Source of the DNA: Macrostomum hystrix
Lineage: Eukaryota > Platyhelminthes > Macrostomidae
Reading direction: 5' to 3'
NCBI GenBank assembly: GCA_950097015.1
Contig: CATNEN010000034.1
Span: 6,032,501-6,096,500, forward strand
Length of the DNA stretch: 64,000 nucleotides
The translations under genes were made by a program, and so were the position numbers. Below, one piece after another: positions 26,501 to 38,613 of this stretch. Numbering within the stretch: the stretch's first letter is position 1; each line of letters opens with the position of its first letter. The notes beneath the pieces are model-generated. The model saw only the letters and a program-made list of their open reading frames with translations, was not told the DNA's origin and ran no database searches.

Positions 26501-29500
26501 CAGAGTAATGCAAAGGTGCTGAGAGCTAGTCTGATACAATTACTAACTGCAAAACATGCGGTGCAAAATGTACTCACTAGGCGAGTGAGCAATAATTCCA
26601 TTGGGCGAAGTTAACCCGGAGCCGCTAGATTTGCCAGAATGCGGTGGCAGCTGCTGGGCGTCGCGCAACGGCGAAGTCGGCCTGGAACCCGGCGACAAGC
26701 CGGCTGAGACAGCCGTCAACCTCGAATGGCTGCCCGCGACTGCGCCTCCGCTGACTGCTGCCTTCTTGGCGGATTTTCCGCCACCGCCTCCGCCGACTCC
26801 GCCGGCAGCTCCGCCTAAGCCGCCTGCCGTTGATGTCGACATGGGCGAGCGCAAAGTCTCTGCTGAAAATTTACGAGCACCGTAGCGCTTCAAAGAATCC
26901 TCGTCGGCGTCCTTCGGCTCCAGCTGATTGCTTAGCTCGTAGAAGACATTGTCCAACAGGCGCTGGTTCTGATTGGTGTCGTCTACCTCTTCTAGGTTGA
27001 GATCGCTCATGGGATTGATCTCCTGGACAAAAGCCTGAATGTCCTTCTCTACTCGCAGCCGGTAGCGCGTATCTTTGGCTTTGAGCAGTTCGTCTATGCG
27101 TTCGGCCACCTGACATTTGCGTATGGTCAAATGGAAGGTAATGAAAAAGTTAGCAATCAGACTTCGTAAATGTTAAAGAGAGATAGATTAGAAACTTAGA
27201 TCTAAAAATGACACCTAGCCCAGTTACTCAGATTGGGCTGTCCAGTCCATGGACTTGGGAATGCCACATCTACCCTCAATATTGCCAGCCAATGCTGGTA
27301 CCCATTTAACAGCTGGGTGAACTGAAGCAATGCAGAGTTAAGTGTTTTGCTAAAGGACACAAATTGTTACAGTGAAGTCGGGAATCGAGCACCCGACCTT
27401 TAATTCGTGAGTCCAACACTCTAACTACAAGGCTACAACCCCCGCACAACTCCTGTTGTAGAAAAAGATACTGTACATCTGCTGCTCAGTCCACGGACTG
27501 GGGACACCGCAAAAGCCACTATGTTTCCATTTATAGCCTTAAAATATGAATCCTGTTGGTTTACTTTCCAGAAAAAAATCACAAACCTGGCGATAGCAGA
27601 AGAACGGAATCATAACCGTGGCGTCAGCTTCGGGGGTAGTAAGCGCTGTGGCTGCTCGGCCAGCTGTAGCAAGCTGCTGCTGATGCTGCTGCTGGTCACC
27701 TTTCACTCGGTTAATCTCTAATAGGCGGAAAATCAGGCTGAGGTGATAGCGCAGGTTGGGCACGCATGCTGTGTCCAAGGTGCGCAGTAGTTCGTCATAT
27801 TGTCGCATAGTGTTTCCATTGCTCACTAGCTCCTGCACCTGCTCCAGGAATTTGTTGTCTTTGCCATTCTTAATTAGCTTCCAGGTGTGCTGCAGGCGAA
27901 TGTACTGGATTGAGGAGTTCACGAAGACGCTGTCCAGGGCCGCTAGGCCAAGAAAGTTGTTGAGCGTGCGAAAATGCTTCATGATCTGAGATGGCGTTTT
28001 TGAGGAGATCAACGATAGATTTAAACTGATACTACAAAGCCGAATTCTTATTACACAGTCTACCAAGACTAGATACTGATGCAATCAACGCTCGTACAAA
28101 GACTAGATACTGATTCAGCCTATTAAGACTACATGATTCAATCACAAGACGAGCTACTGATAAAATCTACAAAGACCAGCTACTGATACAGTTTACAAAT
28201 ACTAGCTAACGAGTCTACAAAGACTAGCCACTGATACAACCTACCAAGACCAGCTACCGAGTCTACCAAGACCAGCTAACAAGCCTACGAAGACTAGCTA
28301 CACTGTCTACCAAGACTAGCTACCGAGTCTACTAAAACTAGCTAACAAGCCTACGAAGACTAGCTACCGAGTCTACCAAGAACACACGCGAACCTCGTAG
28401 ATCCGTAGCAGCACTAATCGCCTCTCTTCAAGATTCTGAGTCTGCAGGACATTATTGCAGCACCACCAGGTTAGCCTATTAGTGAAGCGAATTAGTTTGT
28501 GCACATTTGGCGCCTTTAATTGCTTCTCGTTGGTCTTCATCCAGTCGCCGGTGACTAACTCCCAGGGTTCGATGCACATGTACAGAGAGAACATGTACAG
28601 CGTTATCTGTCTGGCCAGCTCCAGCGGGTGCAGAGTCATCAGGTTGAAGTCGCGCTTATCTCGGGCAGTGTGCCACAACACCTCGGGATAGTCGTCAGTT
28701 GGTTGAGTAAGCTCGTCACGGCCTTTGCCGCGAGAGCGCCTCTCCAGCTGCTTCAACAGGTTGGGAACCTGGCGATATTTAGATAATACAATATGAACAT
28801 TATTGCAACAAAATATCGATGGAAACCTTTGAGCCGTTAGGGGAGCGTTCGAGTCATTCGAGAAGCGTTTGGGTCGTTAGGGAAGTGTGGAGTCGTTAGG
28901 GAAGCGTTTCAGTCGTTAGGGAAGTTTCGAGTCGTTAGGGAAGTGTGGAGTCGTTAGGGAAGCGTTTCAGTCGATAGGGAAGCGTTTCGGTCGTTAGGGA
29001 AGTTTCGAGTCGTTAGGAAGTTTCGAGTCGTTAGGAAGTTTCGAGTCGTTAGGGAAGTGTGGAGTCGTTAGGGAAGCGTTTCAGTCGTTAGCGATGTGTG
29101 GAGTCGTTAGGGAAGTGTGGAGTCGTTAGGAAGTTTCGAGTTGTTAGGAAGGTTCGAGTCGTTAGGAAGTTTCGAGTCGTTAGGAAGTTTCGAGTCGTTA
29201 GGGAAGTGTGGAGTCGTTAGGAAGTTTCGAGTCGTTAGGAAGTTTCGAGTCGTTAGGGAAGTGTGGAGTCGTTAGGGAAGCGTTTCAGTCGTTAGCGATG
29301 TGTGGAGTCGTTAGGGAAGTGTGGAGTCGTTAGGAAGTTTCGAGTTGTTAGGAAGGTTCGAGTCGTTAGGAAGTTTCGAGTCGTTAGGAAGTTTCGAGTC
29401 GTTAGGGAAGTGTGGAGTCGTTAGGAAGTTTCGAGTCGTTAGGAAGTTTCGAGTCGTTAGGGAAGTGTGGAGTCGTTAGGAAGTTTCGAGTCGTTAGGAA

Positions 29501-32500
29501 GTTTCGAGTCGTTAGGAAGTTTCGAGTCGTTAGGAAGTTTCGAGTCGTTAGGGAAGTGTGGAGTCGTTAGGAAGTTTCGAGTCGTTAGGAAGTTTCGAGT
29601 CGTTAGGAAGTTTCGAGTCGTTAGGGAAGTGTGGAGTCGTTAGGAAGTTTCGGGTTGTTAGGGAAGTGTGGAGTCGTTAGGAAGTTTCGAGTCGTTAGGA
29701 AGTTTCGAGTCGTTAGGAAGTTTCGAGTCGTTAGGAAGTTTCGAGTCGTTAGGAAGTTTCGAGTCGTTAGGGGAGTTTCAGTCGTTAGGGGAGCGTTTGA
29801 TTCGCTAGAGAAGCGTTTGAGTCGCTAGAGAAGTGCTTGAGTCCTAAACAAGGCCTTTGAAACGTCTAAAATTCTGATTCTATAACGAAATTTTGAAAGT
29901 AGGAGCGAATAAACTGATAAAACAAAAGTAGTGCAAGGGCATAACAAACCTGAAACTTTTTAATATCATAGAGCTTGTCAACCGACGGTCCGTTGAGAAA
30001 ATCACGCATTGCATCAATGAGCTCCGGACACTTTCTGAAGTCGTGAAAGTAGTTGTCAATCCACAGAGTCATCACTTTCAGTACGCGTAGACGCACTTTT
30101 CGACAGTATTTGTCCTGCAGAGTAGAAATGAATTTTTGTTTTCATCGAAATTCTATTAAACTGACTCTATCTACTCTACTGACAAGTAGAAAGTAAAGAG
30201 TTTTCTCGGTTTTTTTCAAACATCTTACCTCGAATTCCCGCTTTCTCAACTGAGCATGGGCAACAGACATTAATGATTCGTCTGTCTGAAAGTCTACATA
30301 GGTGTAGTCAGGAAAATTGAATCGGCTAATGAGCTTCTCTAGTAGGTGCTGCGGGGTGCAGAACGATCTGTAGGTCATTAGGAAGACCTTTGTTAAGCGG
30401 CTGTCAATATTGCCGCTGTAGTGGGTCATTCGCTCGATCAATTTGTTAAGGGTGGCGCGGCGTATCACGTGGGACTCGCTTGAGCTGTTCTCGCAGTTCT
30501 CCTCTAGCTCAATCACCTGCTCGGAGTCGGACTGCCAGTACCTGGATAAGAAGCGGTTACACCCTTTTAAAAATGCTTTAAATGTCCTTGGGATCCTGTT
30601 AAAAACCAATTAATATGGTAACTAGGAGATGACTGGCATTTGCCTCTTTCACAAAGGTCCCTGAGCTCGATTCCGCGGCGAGGCCACATTCATTTGAGGC
30701 GCAGCCGCGGAGAGAAGGCTTGGGGGGCTTATCATGCAATTTACGCCACAGAGGGGCCAACCTCCAAGGCACAGTGAGAGTGTACACTGCCTGTCGATAA
30801 GTCAGGGCAGATGTACACACCATGCAAGTGTGTACCTGCGTACGGTATCAGTGCGCGTGTGTTCAGGAGTCAGTGGAATGGGCAGAATTGGCAAAGGCCA
30901 AAAAATGTGCCTGTGGCCTCTAACCCTCCTGAAAATATTATATAATTTTGAATACTAATATGTACAATATCATTTCTACAGTAACTACCTCTACTTGTTC
31001 CAGAATGATAACACCTGTTCTTGGATGCTAAGTATCTAAAAAATTTCAGTCAATAGCCTTTGAGCTAATCATTAATCTTATCCAGCGGCTAAAAATGAAA
31101 CTCAGGACAAAATGACTCACTCATATCCGCGGTGATCCAACGGGAAGGCAATGGCCTCAGGCGTATCGGTGAGGCCTTTCAGCGACAGGTGCTCCTCGAA
31201 CATGCTAAAATAAAAGTTAAAGATTTTTTGGTCTAAAACGGTAGATAATGTCATACTATTATAAAACTTGATTCTACTATAAGTAGAAAAGAGCAATCTA
31301 GACCGTCTTTTTTGTGATACAAATTTAAAAAAAGATTTCTAAAATAAACTTACTGATACGATTGCAGGTAGATTAGAATAAGCATCCATTCTTCCTTGTC
31401 TGTTAGACTCTTTGTAGCGAAGGTGATTCGCTGTTTGACTGGGACAGCGCCGCCGTAACCGCCGTCGGCAGTGTCGGGCGAAGGCAGGTACTCAATTGAA
31501 AAGGAGTGCATCTCTGTATAAAACAGAAAGTGTACGTTTTAGAGGCAAAAATTAATTGTTAGTTTTTATATTTGAATTGTAACTATAGTTACAGAATTAG
31601 CTGATCAAAATGTTATAAAAATACCTACATAAAACTATACTGCTCAAATCTAGTTTGTTTGCGGATAATTCTTAGTCTCTCGCAATTATTTTAGTTATTA
31701 ACGAGTCATTAGGCGAACATTTTTAGCAAATTTTGTCTTTCTTTGACTTTCTCATGTTCAGAATTTTAGTAAAACTAAATACTTTAAAAACTCTGCTAAG
31801 TTAAACGAAAGTTATCTGTTTTCTTTAAGTATTGCATCCGCATTCGCCTATCTGTACAGTATATTTTGGGACAGACAGTCAGCCTACACTGGTCCAGAAA
31901 ATTAGGGTTTGGCGTGTAGTTTATTCACGACTCCATGATCCAGGGCATCTTCAACCAGTCGGCTCACGTGCGCCTGACCTGACATAGGCGCACAACAAAA
32001 CCCTAGAATTAGTACGCCCGCATGCCTTCTCTCCAAAGCCACCCACCCAGCAACCCAGCCATACGTCTCCCCGCAATTCTGGCCTGGATCCTAAAAGCTT
32101 CATAGTTTTCATGCTAAAAAATTATTCGTCACAATCACTGCACTGCCAGTCGAACTGTAGACTGAAACCTGAACCAACTCTGCTTTATGCGAACATTAAC
32201 ACTGATTTAGTATTGCATTATTATTTGTATTTTTTAATTTAGTTTCACGAACAATAAGTTACTCAATTTAGCAGTGTCTTTAATCCGATTGTTTAGCACT
32301 AGATTTTTCTAATTGTAATTTATGTTTAGAACCAACACTGTGCCTACCTGACTTTCTCACCAATCATTTACAATCTAGCTACAGTTCTATCTACCTCACT
32401 CTCTCACCAATCATCTACAATCTAGCTACAGTTCTATCTACCTCACTCTCTCACCAATCATTTACAATCTAGCAACAGTTCTATCTACCTCACTCTCTCA

Positions 32501-35500
32501 CCAATCATCTACAATCTAGCTACAGTTCTATCTACCTCACTCTCTCACCAATCATTTACAATCTAGCTACAATTCTATCTACCTCACTCTCTCACCAATC
32601 ATCTACAATCTAGCTACAGTTCTATCTACCTCACTCTCTCACCAATCATCTACAATCTATCTACCTCACTCTCTCACCAATCATCTACAATCTAGCTACA
32701 GTTCTATCTACCTCACTCTCTCACCAATCATCTACAATCTAGCTACAGTTCTATCTACCTCACTCTCTCACCAATCATTTACAATCTAGCTACAGTTCTA
32801 TCTACCTCACTCTCTCACCAATCATTTACAATATAGCTACAGTTCTATCTACCTCACTCTCTCACCAATCATCTACAATATAGCTACAGTTCTATCTACC
32901 TCACTCTCTCACCAATCATTTACAATATAGCTACAGCTCTATCAACCTCACTCTCTCACCAATCATCTACAATCTAGCTACAGTTCTATCTACCTCACTC
33001 TCTCACCAATCATCTACAATATAGCTACAGTTCTATCTACCTCACTCTCTCACCAATCCTTTACAATCTAGCTACAGTTCTATCTACCCCACTCCCTCAC
33101 CAATCATCTACAATATAGCTACAGTTCTATCTAACTCACTCTCTCACCAATCATCTACAATCTAGCTACAGTTCTATCTACCCCACTCCCTCACCAATCA
33201 TCTACAATCTAGCTACAGTTCTATCTACCTCACTCTCTCAGCAATCATTTACAATCTAGCTACAGTTCTATCTACCTCACTCTCTCACCAATCATTTACA
33301 ATCTAGCTACAATCTATCTACCTCACTCTCTCACCAATCATTTACAATCTAGCTACAATCTATCTACCTCACTCTCTCACCAATCATTTACAATCTAGCT
33401 ACAGTTCTATCTACCTCACTCTCTCACCAATCATCTACAATCTAGCTACAGTTCTATCTACCTCACTCTCTCACCAATCATTTACAATCTAGCTACAGTT
33501 CTATCTACCTCACTCTCTCACCAATCATCTACAATCTAGCTACAGTTCTATCTACCCCACTCTCTCACCAATCATCTACAATATAGCTACAGTTCTATCT
33601 ACCTCACTCTCTCACCAATCATCTACAATATAGCTACAGTTCTATCTACCTCACTCTCTCACCAATCATTTACAATATAGCTACAGCTCTATCAACCTCA
33701 CTCTCTCACCAATCATCTACAATCTAGCTACAGTTCTATCTACCTCACTCTCTCACCAATCATCTACAATCTAGCTACAGTTCTATCTACCCCACTCCCT
33801 CACCAATCATCTACAATCTAGCTACAGTTCTATCTACCTCACTCTCTCACCAATCATTTACAATCTAGCTACAATCTATCTACCTCACTCTCTCACCAAT
33901 CATTTACAATCTAGCTACAATCTATCTACCTCACTCTTTCATCAATCATTTACAATCTAGCTACAATCTATCTACCTCACTCTCCTAACAGCAATCTACA
34001 ATGTACATGTTGCTAAAGTTCTATCACTTTCTCTCCTATGATCTTAGATATATGATAAGTGTATATTGGAGCATTAATTAGAGCATGCCCGCTTTATTTA
34101 TATAACTAAATGCGCAACAAGCCAAGCGCGGATAGATCAGAAGCCCCAGGAACAGACTTTGGCGGTGACGAAAAAAAATAAAAGTGCAAAAATGAATTGG
34201 CCACAGACGCAATAGACACTTCTGTTAACTGTTACTGGTGAAGGATTTGCACAGCACGCAGCAGACAAGTAAGAGTGGAGAGAGAATGCACAGAGTACAC
34301 TGTACTAGTCGCCATAAAACTTGATCAAATCTAAACTTTCTTTAATAACAATAATAAATTAGTTGCTGTTACAGGACAAAGTTGAATCACAATCTGGCGC
34401 AGAACCCAAGGACCCCAGAGTCCAGACAAGGAAAGTTTCGAAAAATTTGTCTAGCCTTCGACACACAACAACAGAAGCTACATAAAAAACGTCTGCACTG
34501 GTAAGAATAGCGGTTTAACTTAGCTATATAGAATTAAGATTATTACTCATTGCTCAAATATAGAAAGCAGGAGACATAGAGAGAGCCGATTGGAATGCAA
34601 GGATTGCCAGGAATTTCCGTTATCAAATGTGCTAAGCAAGCGCACACAAACACGCATTACACAGAGACCCATAAACGTTACTAATTAATTATGAATAGCT
34701 TGTAGAATTGAGAGTTGATTAACACTAACAATTGTCTATTTCTTTAACTTTGGTCGCTTCTTTGTGTTTCCATTCGTAAGCACAATGCTGAGCAGCGCAA
34801 CATCTTTTCACTACTTAGTTAATAGAAGTTTGTTGAAGTATATAACATCCTTACTCGTTAACTCGTCAAAAACAAACGAGTACCGAGTATCGTTCAAGTA
34901 CATCTCGAAGTTAAGCAGTTGCATGGTACTAAATTGCTTAATAGTCAGATTTTAAATTTACGGTAAAAGCCCGATATTAAATTTTCAAAAACCGAGAACT
35001 TTAATGAGCTCAAAACAAACAAATTCCTGAATTTTAGAACATCGGCATCGTCGAGATATTCAAAGATCCTCTTCGGGGTGTAAGGTGACGAAATCCACCA
35101 ATGTAGGCATACTTTTTCTGCTCAAAGTATATATATAATCATGTAACTATGCCGGCTTCACAAACTATGTCAATCAGTCGCAGGGACCTTTGTTCTCAAC
35201 ATCCCAGTCGGAAGAGTCCCCGTTTGGAGCATCCGTCGGGACATTGAAGGAAAGCACCCGATCGGCAACTCAAAAACAGCTGCTTTTGTTGAAACTCCCG
35301 AAGGAGCATCATTGATGCTCCAGACGGCGATGAAGGGGACACTGATGCCTGGGATGCTGAGAACAAAGTTCCCAGATGTACTCAAGATTATTGAACCAAT
35401 ATAGATTCGCCATAGAGGTTTATACAGGGCAATATTAGGTGTCCTTGTCACCGACAATAGTCGCTGAATATCTCGACGATGCTGACGTCGGACGGCTTTG

Positions 35501-38500
35501 AAAGTTAGTTCAGTTTGGCAGTAGGAAGTAGGTATTTGAAATACCCCCGTAGTATTTTTAAGGGTAAAACAGCATGGTCTTTCTACTGTTAACACCTAAA
35601 ATGCAAACGGTAGAACTGAAAATTAAGAGTTTATACTCTTTGTGCCCACCGCAGCATCTAAGGCTGTGTAGAGCTTTTCTGTACTGGACTGGAGGCGGCC
35701 GCTCCCACCCGAATTGCTACCATTTTAAGATAATGCACAGAATCACACCATCTCAAGCTACGCACCGTCTTCAGCTCCGTTGGCACCGGCCAATCTACCC
35801 GGCTTAACGTGATCAATAAGCACGAATCGATGCTGCAGCAGGTAGACAACTCGCTTTAATCGGTATTCGTCGTTTAAACTGCGCAGGGACAGAACCTTGC
35901 CAGCCTTTAGCACAAACAATCGATTATTAAACAGATAAACTCGACGCTCCTGATATCTGCTTGATCGTTCAACCTGAAATAGGACGCCCTCCTTATAGAA
36001 GATTGTACAGCGCGGCTTGGCACTCTCCAGTTCAGGCGGCGAGCGGGTCATTGTGCGCAACTGTGACAGCTTTTTATTGCATGCCCAATCCGTGTGCTTG
36101 GAATCCGGGGCGCTCATTAGAACGTGAAAGAATAGGCGAGACGCCAGAGAGCTTAGTAATGCGGCTCGAGGCTGCTGGCTCGATGATAAACGATTGTTTG
36201 ACGCAGCAAAAGCAGCCGCAACAGACGCGGATTCTTCATCAGATAGGGTGCCAAAATCGGCACCAGTAGGACTGACGCCTAAAGACGTTGCATCGTCACT
36301 ATTGCCGCCGATGCTGCCAGAGCTAGTCTGTGGCAGCGGAACTGGCCGCCTCTCGTACTCGTCCAGTGTGCACTTGACGGCATGCCTAGTGGACACCAGA
36401 ATAGACCGGGTCTGCAGTATGGTGTCGCGATCGTCGCTGCACACCTCGGCAGCTGGCAGCGAGGATGAGGATCGACGCCTTTCTGAATTGAACCCGCTGG
36501 CAACCGGGCTGCCGCTGAGCGAGTACTGCTGCTGCAGATCGAAATCGTCGACAGCATTTAGATTAGCATCACCGCCTCTGTTGCCGCCATTCCTGTGCCT
36601 CATATTTTTCTCTTGCAGTTTTTCAAAACGCTCCAGTATTTTATCGTAATATAGGAAGTGATAGATTGGCACTAGCAGCAGTTTGGGCAGCAGGTAGCGA
36701 CACGCCAGCAGCATGACGGCCCGAACCTCCTCGCTATTTTCTAAAGAACTCGAAGCTGTTAATGTTAATGTGGAAGCAGTGTTATTAGACGACCATGTCG
36801 ATAACAAGGCTGAATCAGACACCTGGTGCTGGTGCTGAGAGGAATCGCTGTCTGCAGGCAATGAAAACGACTTTCTGAATGCCACAGCGGAGGCTGGCTG
36901 TACAGGACTTGTCATCGAAGACAAGAGTACATAGTAGTTCTGGTGCCCAGCCGCTTGTAATTCAATCTCGCGTCCAACTGAATCAAATTTTTCTAGCACT
37001 TGACGATTGCCCAAGAGATCAAATAGTCGATCGCGGCACTTGCTGGATAAGATATCCTGCGCGTACTTGGCGTAGCTGTCAAAGTAGCCCTCCTCGGACA
37101 ATTCATAAAAGCAATGACCTATTGGTGGATGCTCGGTAATGTTTCTACTATCGTCTAAGGCGACGTAAAGAAAATTAGTGCACTCGGTGATGGCCGGCAG
37201 TGCGCTAAATATAGTATCAACATCTGGCGAACTGGGGCTCAGATCCACCAGGGGCTGTTTAAACAGCTGGCCAATGATTTGCAACTGTTGAGCGAATGTC
37301 TCTTCAAAGTAGATTAGCTCGTTGATTGCGTGACGATAATCGTTTGGGAAATTGACCATGTAGTCCTGCTCGCAGGCCGGCGAAGCTTGGTTGGAGAAGA
37401 AAGTGTCCACCACTATCTGAATTGACGGGAGAGGAATAATGAGGCTATTGTAAAGATCGAAATAAAAAAATGTAAGAAAATCAATGCTATTGATAGGACA
37501 AATACAAATATTATATTATTGATTACACCTGCCGAATTTATCCAGATGAACAGCCGACAGCACAGTCGCAGCAATAGTGCAGCGCTTGAGTCCATGCTCA
37601 AACAACTGACGGTTGTTCAGTACATGGACTGTGGGGACGCTACACCCATCCTTAATGACCCCCAGCAGAGTCCTGCTAAAGGACATAAATTGTTCCAGCA
37701 AAGTCCGGAATCGAACCCCCGATACTCTAACCAATAGGTTACAACCCCTATTCCTACAATAGGGACAGTAGAAAGGACTAACCATGCGAGCAAAAAAGGA
37801 AATAAATAAGAATAAAGTTTTTCTACTTATTTCGAGTTTTCTAATACACCCAACTCAGCAGGCCCATCTCAGAGCAAATCCAAACAAACCAAAAGGTCAC
37901 GCTTATGAAAGTTTAGCCAAAAACACTTTAAAGCTTAATGACACTAGGCCAGTTAGGCCGTGTACTGCTGTCCAGTCTATGGACTAGGGGAGTAGGGGCA
38001 AAATGGAATTTAAAGCTTTAAACGCTGATTTGAAGGCGAAAAAAATAACGAGAAATACCAAAAAACTTACTCGAACATCAACTTTCTTAATCTCAGAAAT
38101 TTTAATCTTCATCATGTAGGTCAGGGTGACTCTTAGAATCTCGCATAGCACAAATTCTGTAACTAGAACAATGAAGAGGCAGACGATTTCATCGCAGCGC
38201 ACCGACTTGTGCACAATGTCGTACAGGGTGGCATTTTTCTTCTTCTTGCGTTGAGCCTGATCGCGCAGTTCAGCTAAGGGGTCGGGATCCAGGTTGCACG
38301 ATGCATAGACATTCGATAGCCTGTCCATTGCCTCGAAGATGTCACTAGGCGACTGGGGCTCGAATAAGCTAGCCAACTTCTCAATGGCATAGTTCTCAAG
38401 GTATTCTTGAGCATCGTCGGTAATGGTCAAACTAAATCTACCTTGTTCGTGCACTTTTTTAAACATGCGACAGATCGCCGGTTTAAGTCTGCCACGCAAA

Positions 38501-38613
38501 TTGCGTCGGAACGGATCGCCGGGCAGCAGCTGCTGCTGCTGCAGACTAAACTGCTGACTAGAACTAGTAACTGTGCTAATCAGTGACTGCTGCGAAGGAA
38601 ATCTGGAGGACAT
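23504..38613 (-). CDS. sos: Son of sevenless Ras/Rac guanine-nucleotide exchange factor
   Basis: SOS loads GTP onto Ras downstream of receptor tyrosine kinases via Grb2/Drk. Ten exons in order: 38,613-38,071; 37,416-35,799; 31,513-31,354; 31,204-31,121; 30,541-30,229; 30,114-29,950; 28,768-28,394; 27,985-27,587; 27,109-26,578; 23,835-23,504. Phases agree throughout and give 1,506 aa. Domains: histone fold about 40-180 (FKKVHEQ...DAQEYLENYA), DH about 182-500, PH about 660-775 (EEWMLILIYLQSYQ), REM 802-960 (LNKLIERMTHY, FLMTYRSFCTPQHLL), CDC25/RasGEF about 965-1235 (LMTLHPLELARQ, NLEERR, LNNFLGL), then a Pro-rich tail with three PxxPxR sites (PLPPPR, PPLPPR, PSLPPR) suited to Grb2 SH3. The open frame extends 21 codons above the chosen ATG without another ATG, so an upstream or trans-spliced leader exon is possible. 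Exon 7 uses a weak donor, GAG/GTTCGC, fixed by alignment. Low-complexity inserts enlarge the DH-PH exon. Introns carry minisatellites and SINEs. Confidence 0.95.
23990..24195. repeat. Minisatellite, about 16-bp unit, in SOS intron 9
   Basis: About a dozen copies of AGATGAGACAGGGGAA with small indels, near the 3' end of SOS intron 9. A related but not identical GAGACA/GAGAGAT array lies in the Bcl-2 intron at 51,590-51,740. Confidence 0.85.
24700..26026. repeat. Minisatellite, 20-bp unit (17-bp variant), in SOS intron 9
   Basis: About 68 copies of TGCTGGATAGTCCCACCCTG. A 17-bp form lacking TGT is scattered on the left. Read on the SOS sense strand, all three frames are free of stops for over 430 codons because no rotation of the 60-nt cycle contains a stop. 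Confidence 0.97.
27225..27442 (-). mobile_element. SINE copy in SOS intron 8
   Basis: On the minus strand it shows GTTGTAGCCTTGTAGTTAGAG, box-B-like GGGTGCTCGATTCCCGAC, then the SINE body to CCATGGACTGGACAGCC. It lacks the 3' third. A further tail fragment (CCGTGGACTGAGCAGC) lies at 27,478-27,515. It sits within the 477-bp intron between SOS exons 8 and 9. Confidence 0.8.
28095..28380. repeat. Degenerate 20-22-bp minisatellite in SOS intron 7
   Basis: Imperfect tandem copies of GACTAGCTACCGAGTCTACC plus AA, with many substitutions and length changes. It fills most of the intron and ends only about 10 bp before exon 7's donor. Confidence 0.85.
28815..29850. repeat. Minisatellite, 18-bp unit, in SOS intron 6
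   Basis: About 57 copies of GTTAGGAAGTTTCGAGTC with GTTAGGGAAGTGTGGAGTC and GTTAGGGAAGCGTTTCAGTC variants. A string containing the rare TTAGCGATGTGTGG recurs about 198 bp apart (near 29,090 and 29,288), showing a block duplication of about eleven units. Confidence 0.95.
30610..30900. other. GC-rich segment in SOS intron 4, possible old repeat
   Basis: Sequence composition is clearly GC-richer than the flanking AT-rich intron. It includes GAGCTCGATTCCGCGG, which resembles a tRNA box B, and several GTGTAC repeats. It could be a decayed SINE of another family. No match can be shown here. Confidence 0.3.
32345..33990. repeat. Minisatellite, 47-bp unit, in SOS intron 2
   Basis: About 35 copies of a 47-mer containing CTCACCAATCATCTACAATC, TAGCTACAGTTCTATCTACC and TCACTCT. 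The rare variant ACAGCTCTATCAACCTCA occurs at about 32,931 and 33,678 with matching neighbours, implying a block duplication of about 0.75 kb. Longest unit in the window. Confidence 0.96.
33991..35039. other. SOS intron 2, unique AT-rich part
   Basis: Non-repetitive intronic sequence between the 47-bp array and the dispersed element at 35,040. No supported feature. Confidence 0.4.
35040..35592. mobile_element. Non-autonomous inverted-repeat element in SOS intron 2
   Basis: GCATCGTCGAGATATTCA at about 35,047 is the exact reverse complement of TGAATATCTCGACGATGC at about 35,464. The region also shares several words in the same order with 57,840-58,252 in dynein intron 3 (CTTCGGGGTGT, ATCATGTAA, GCTGAATATCTCGACGATGC, TACCCCCGTAGTATTT, TCTACTGTTAA). 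It is therefore a dispersed repeat, probably a MITE. The 141-codon minus-strand frame inside it shows no recognised domain. Confidence 0.7.
37547..37760 (-). mobile_element. Internally deleted SINE copy in SOS intron 1
   Basis: On the minus strand: GGGGTTGTAACCTATTGGTT, box B GGGGGTTCGATTCCGGAC, then the body with a gap, ending in CTGCGACTGTGCTGTCGGCT. About 60 bp of the middle is missing relative to the 53,690 copy. A CCATAGACTGGACAGC scrap lies at 37,960-37,990. Confidence 0.75.

Noticed and set aside
26601-26885. Plus-strand proline/alanine-rich frame opposite SOS exon 9
   Set aside because: It is the antisense shadow of a GC-rich coding exon. The minus strand carries the SOS reading frame with correct splice phases.
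35170-35595. 141-codon minus-strand frame as an extra SOS exon or gene
   Set aside because: It lies inside a dispersed repeat and SOS exons 2 and 3 join in phase without it. No domain is recognised.
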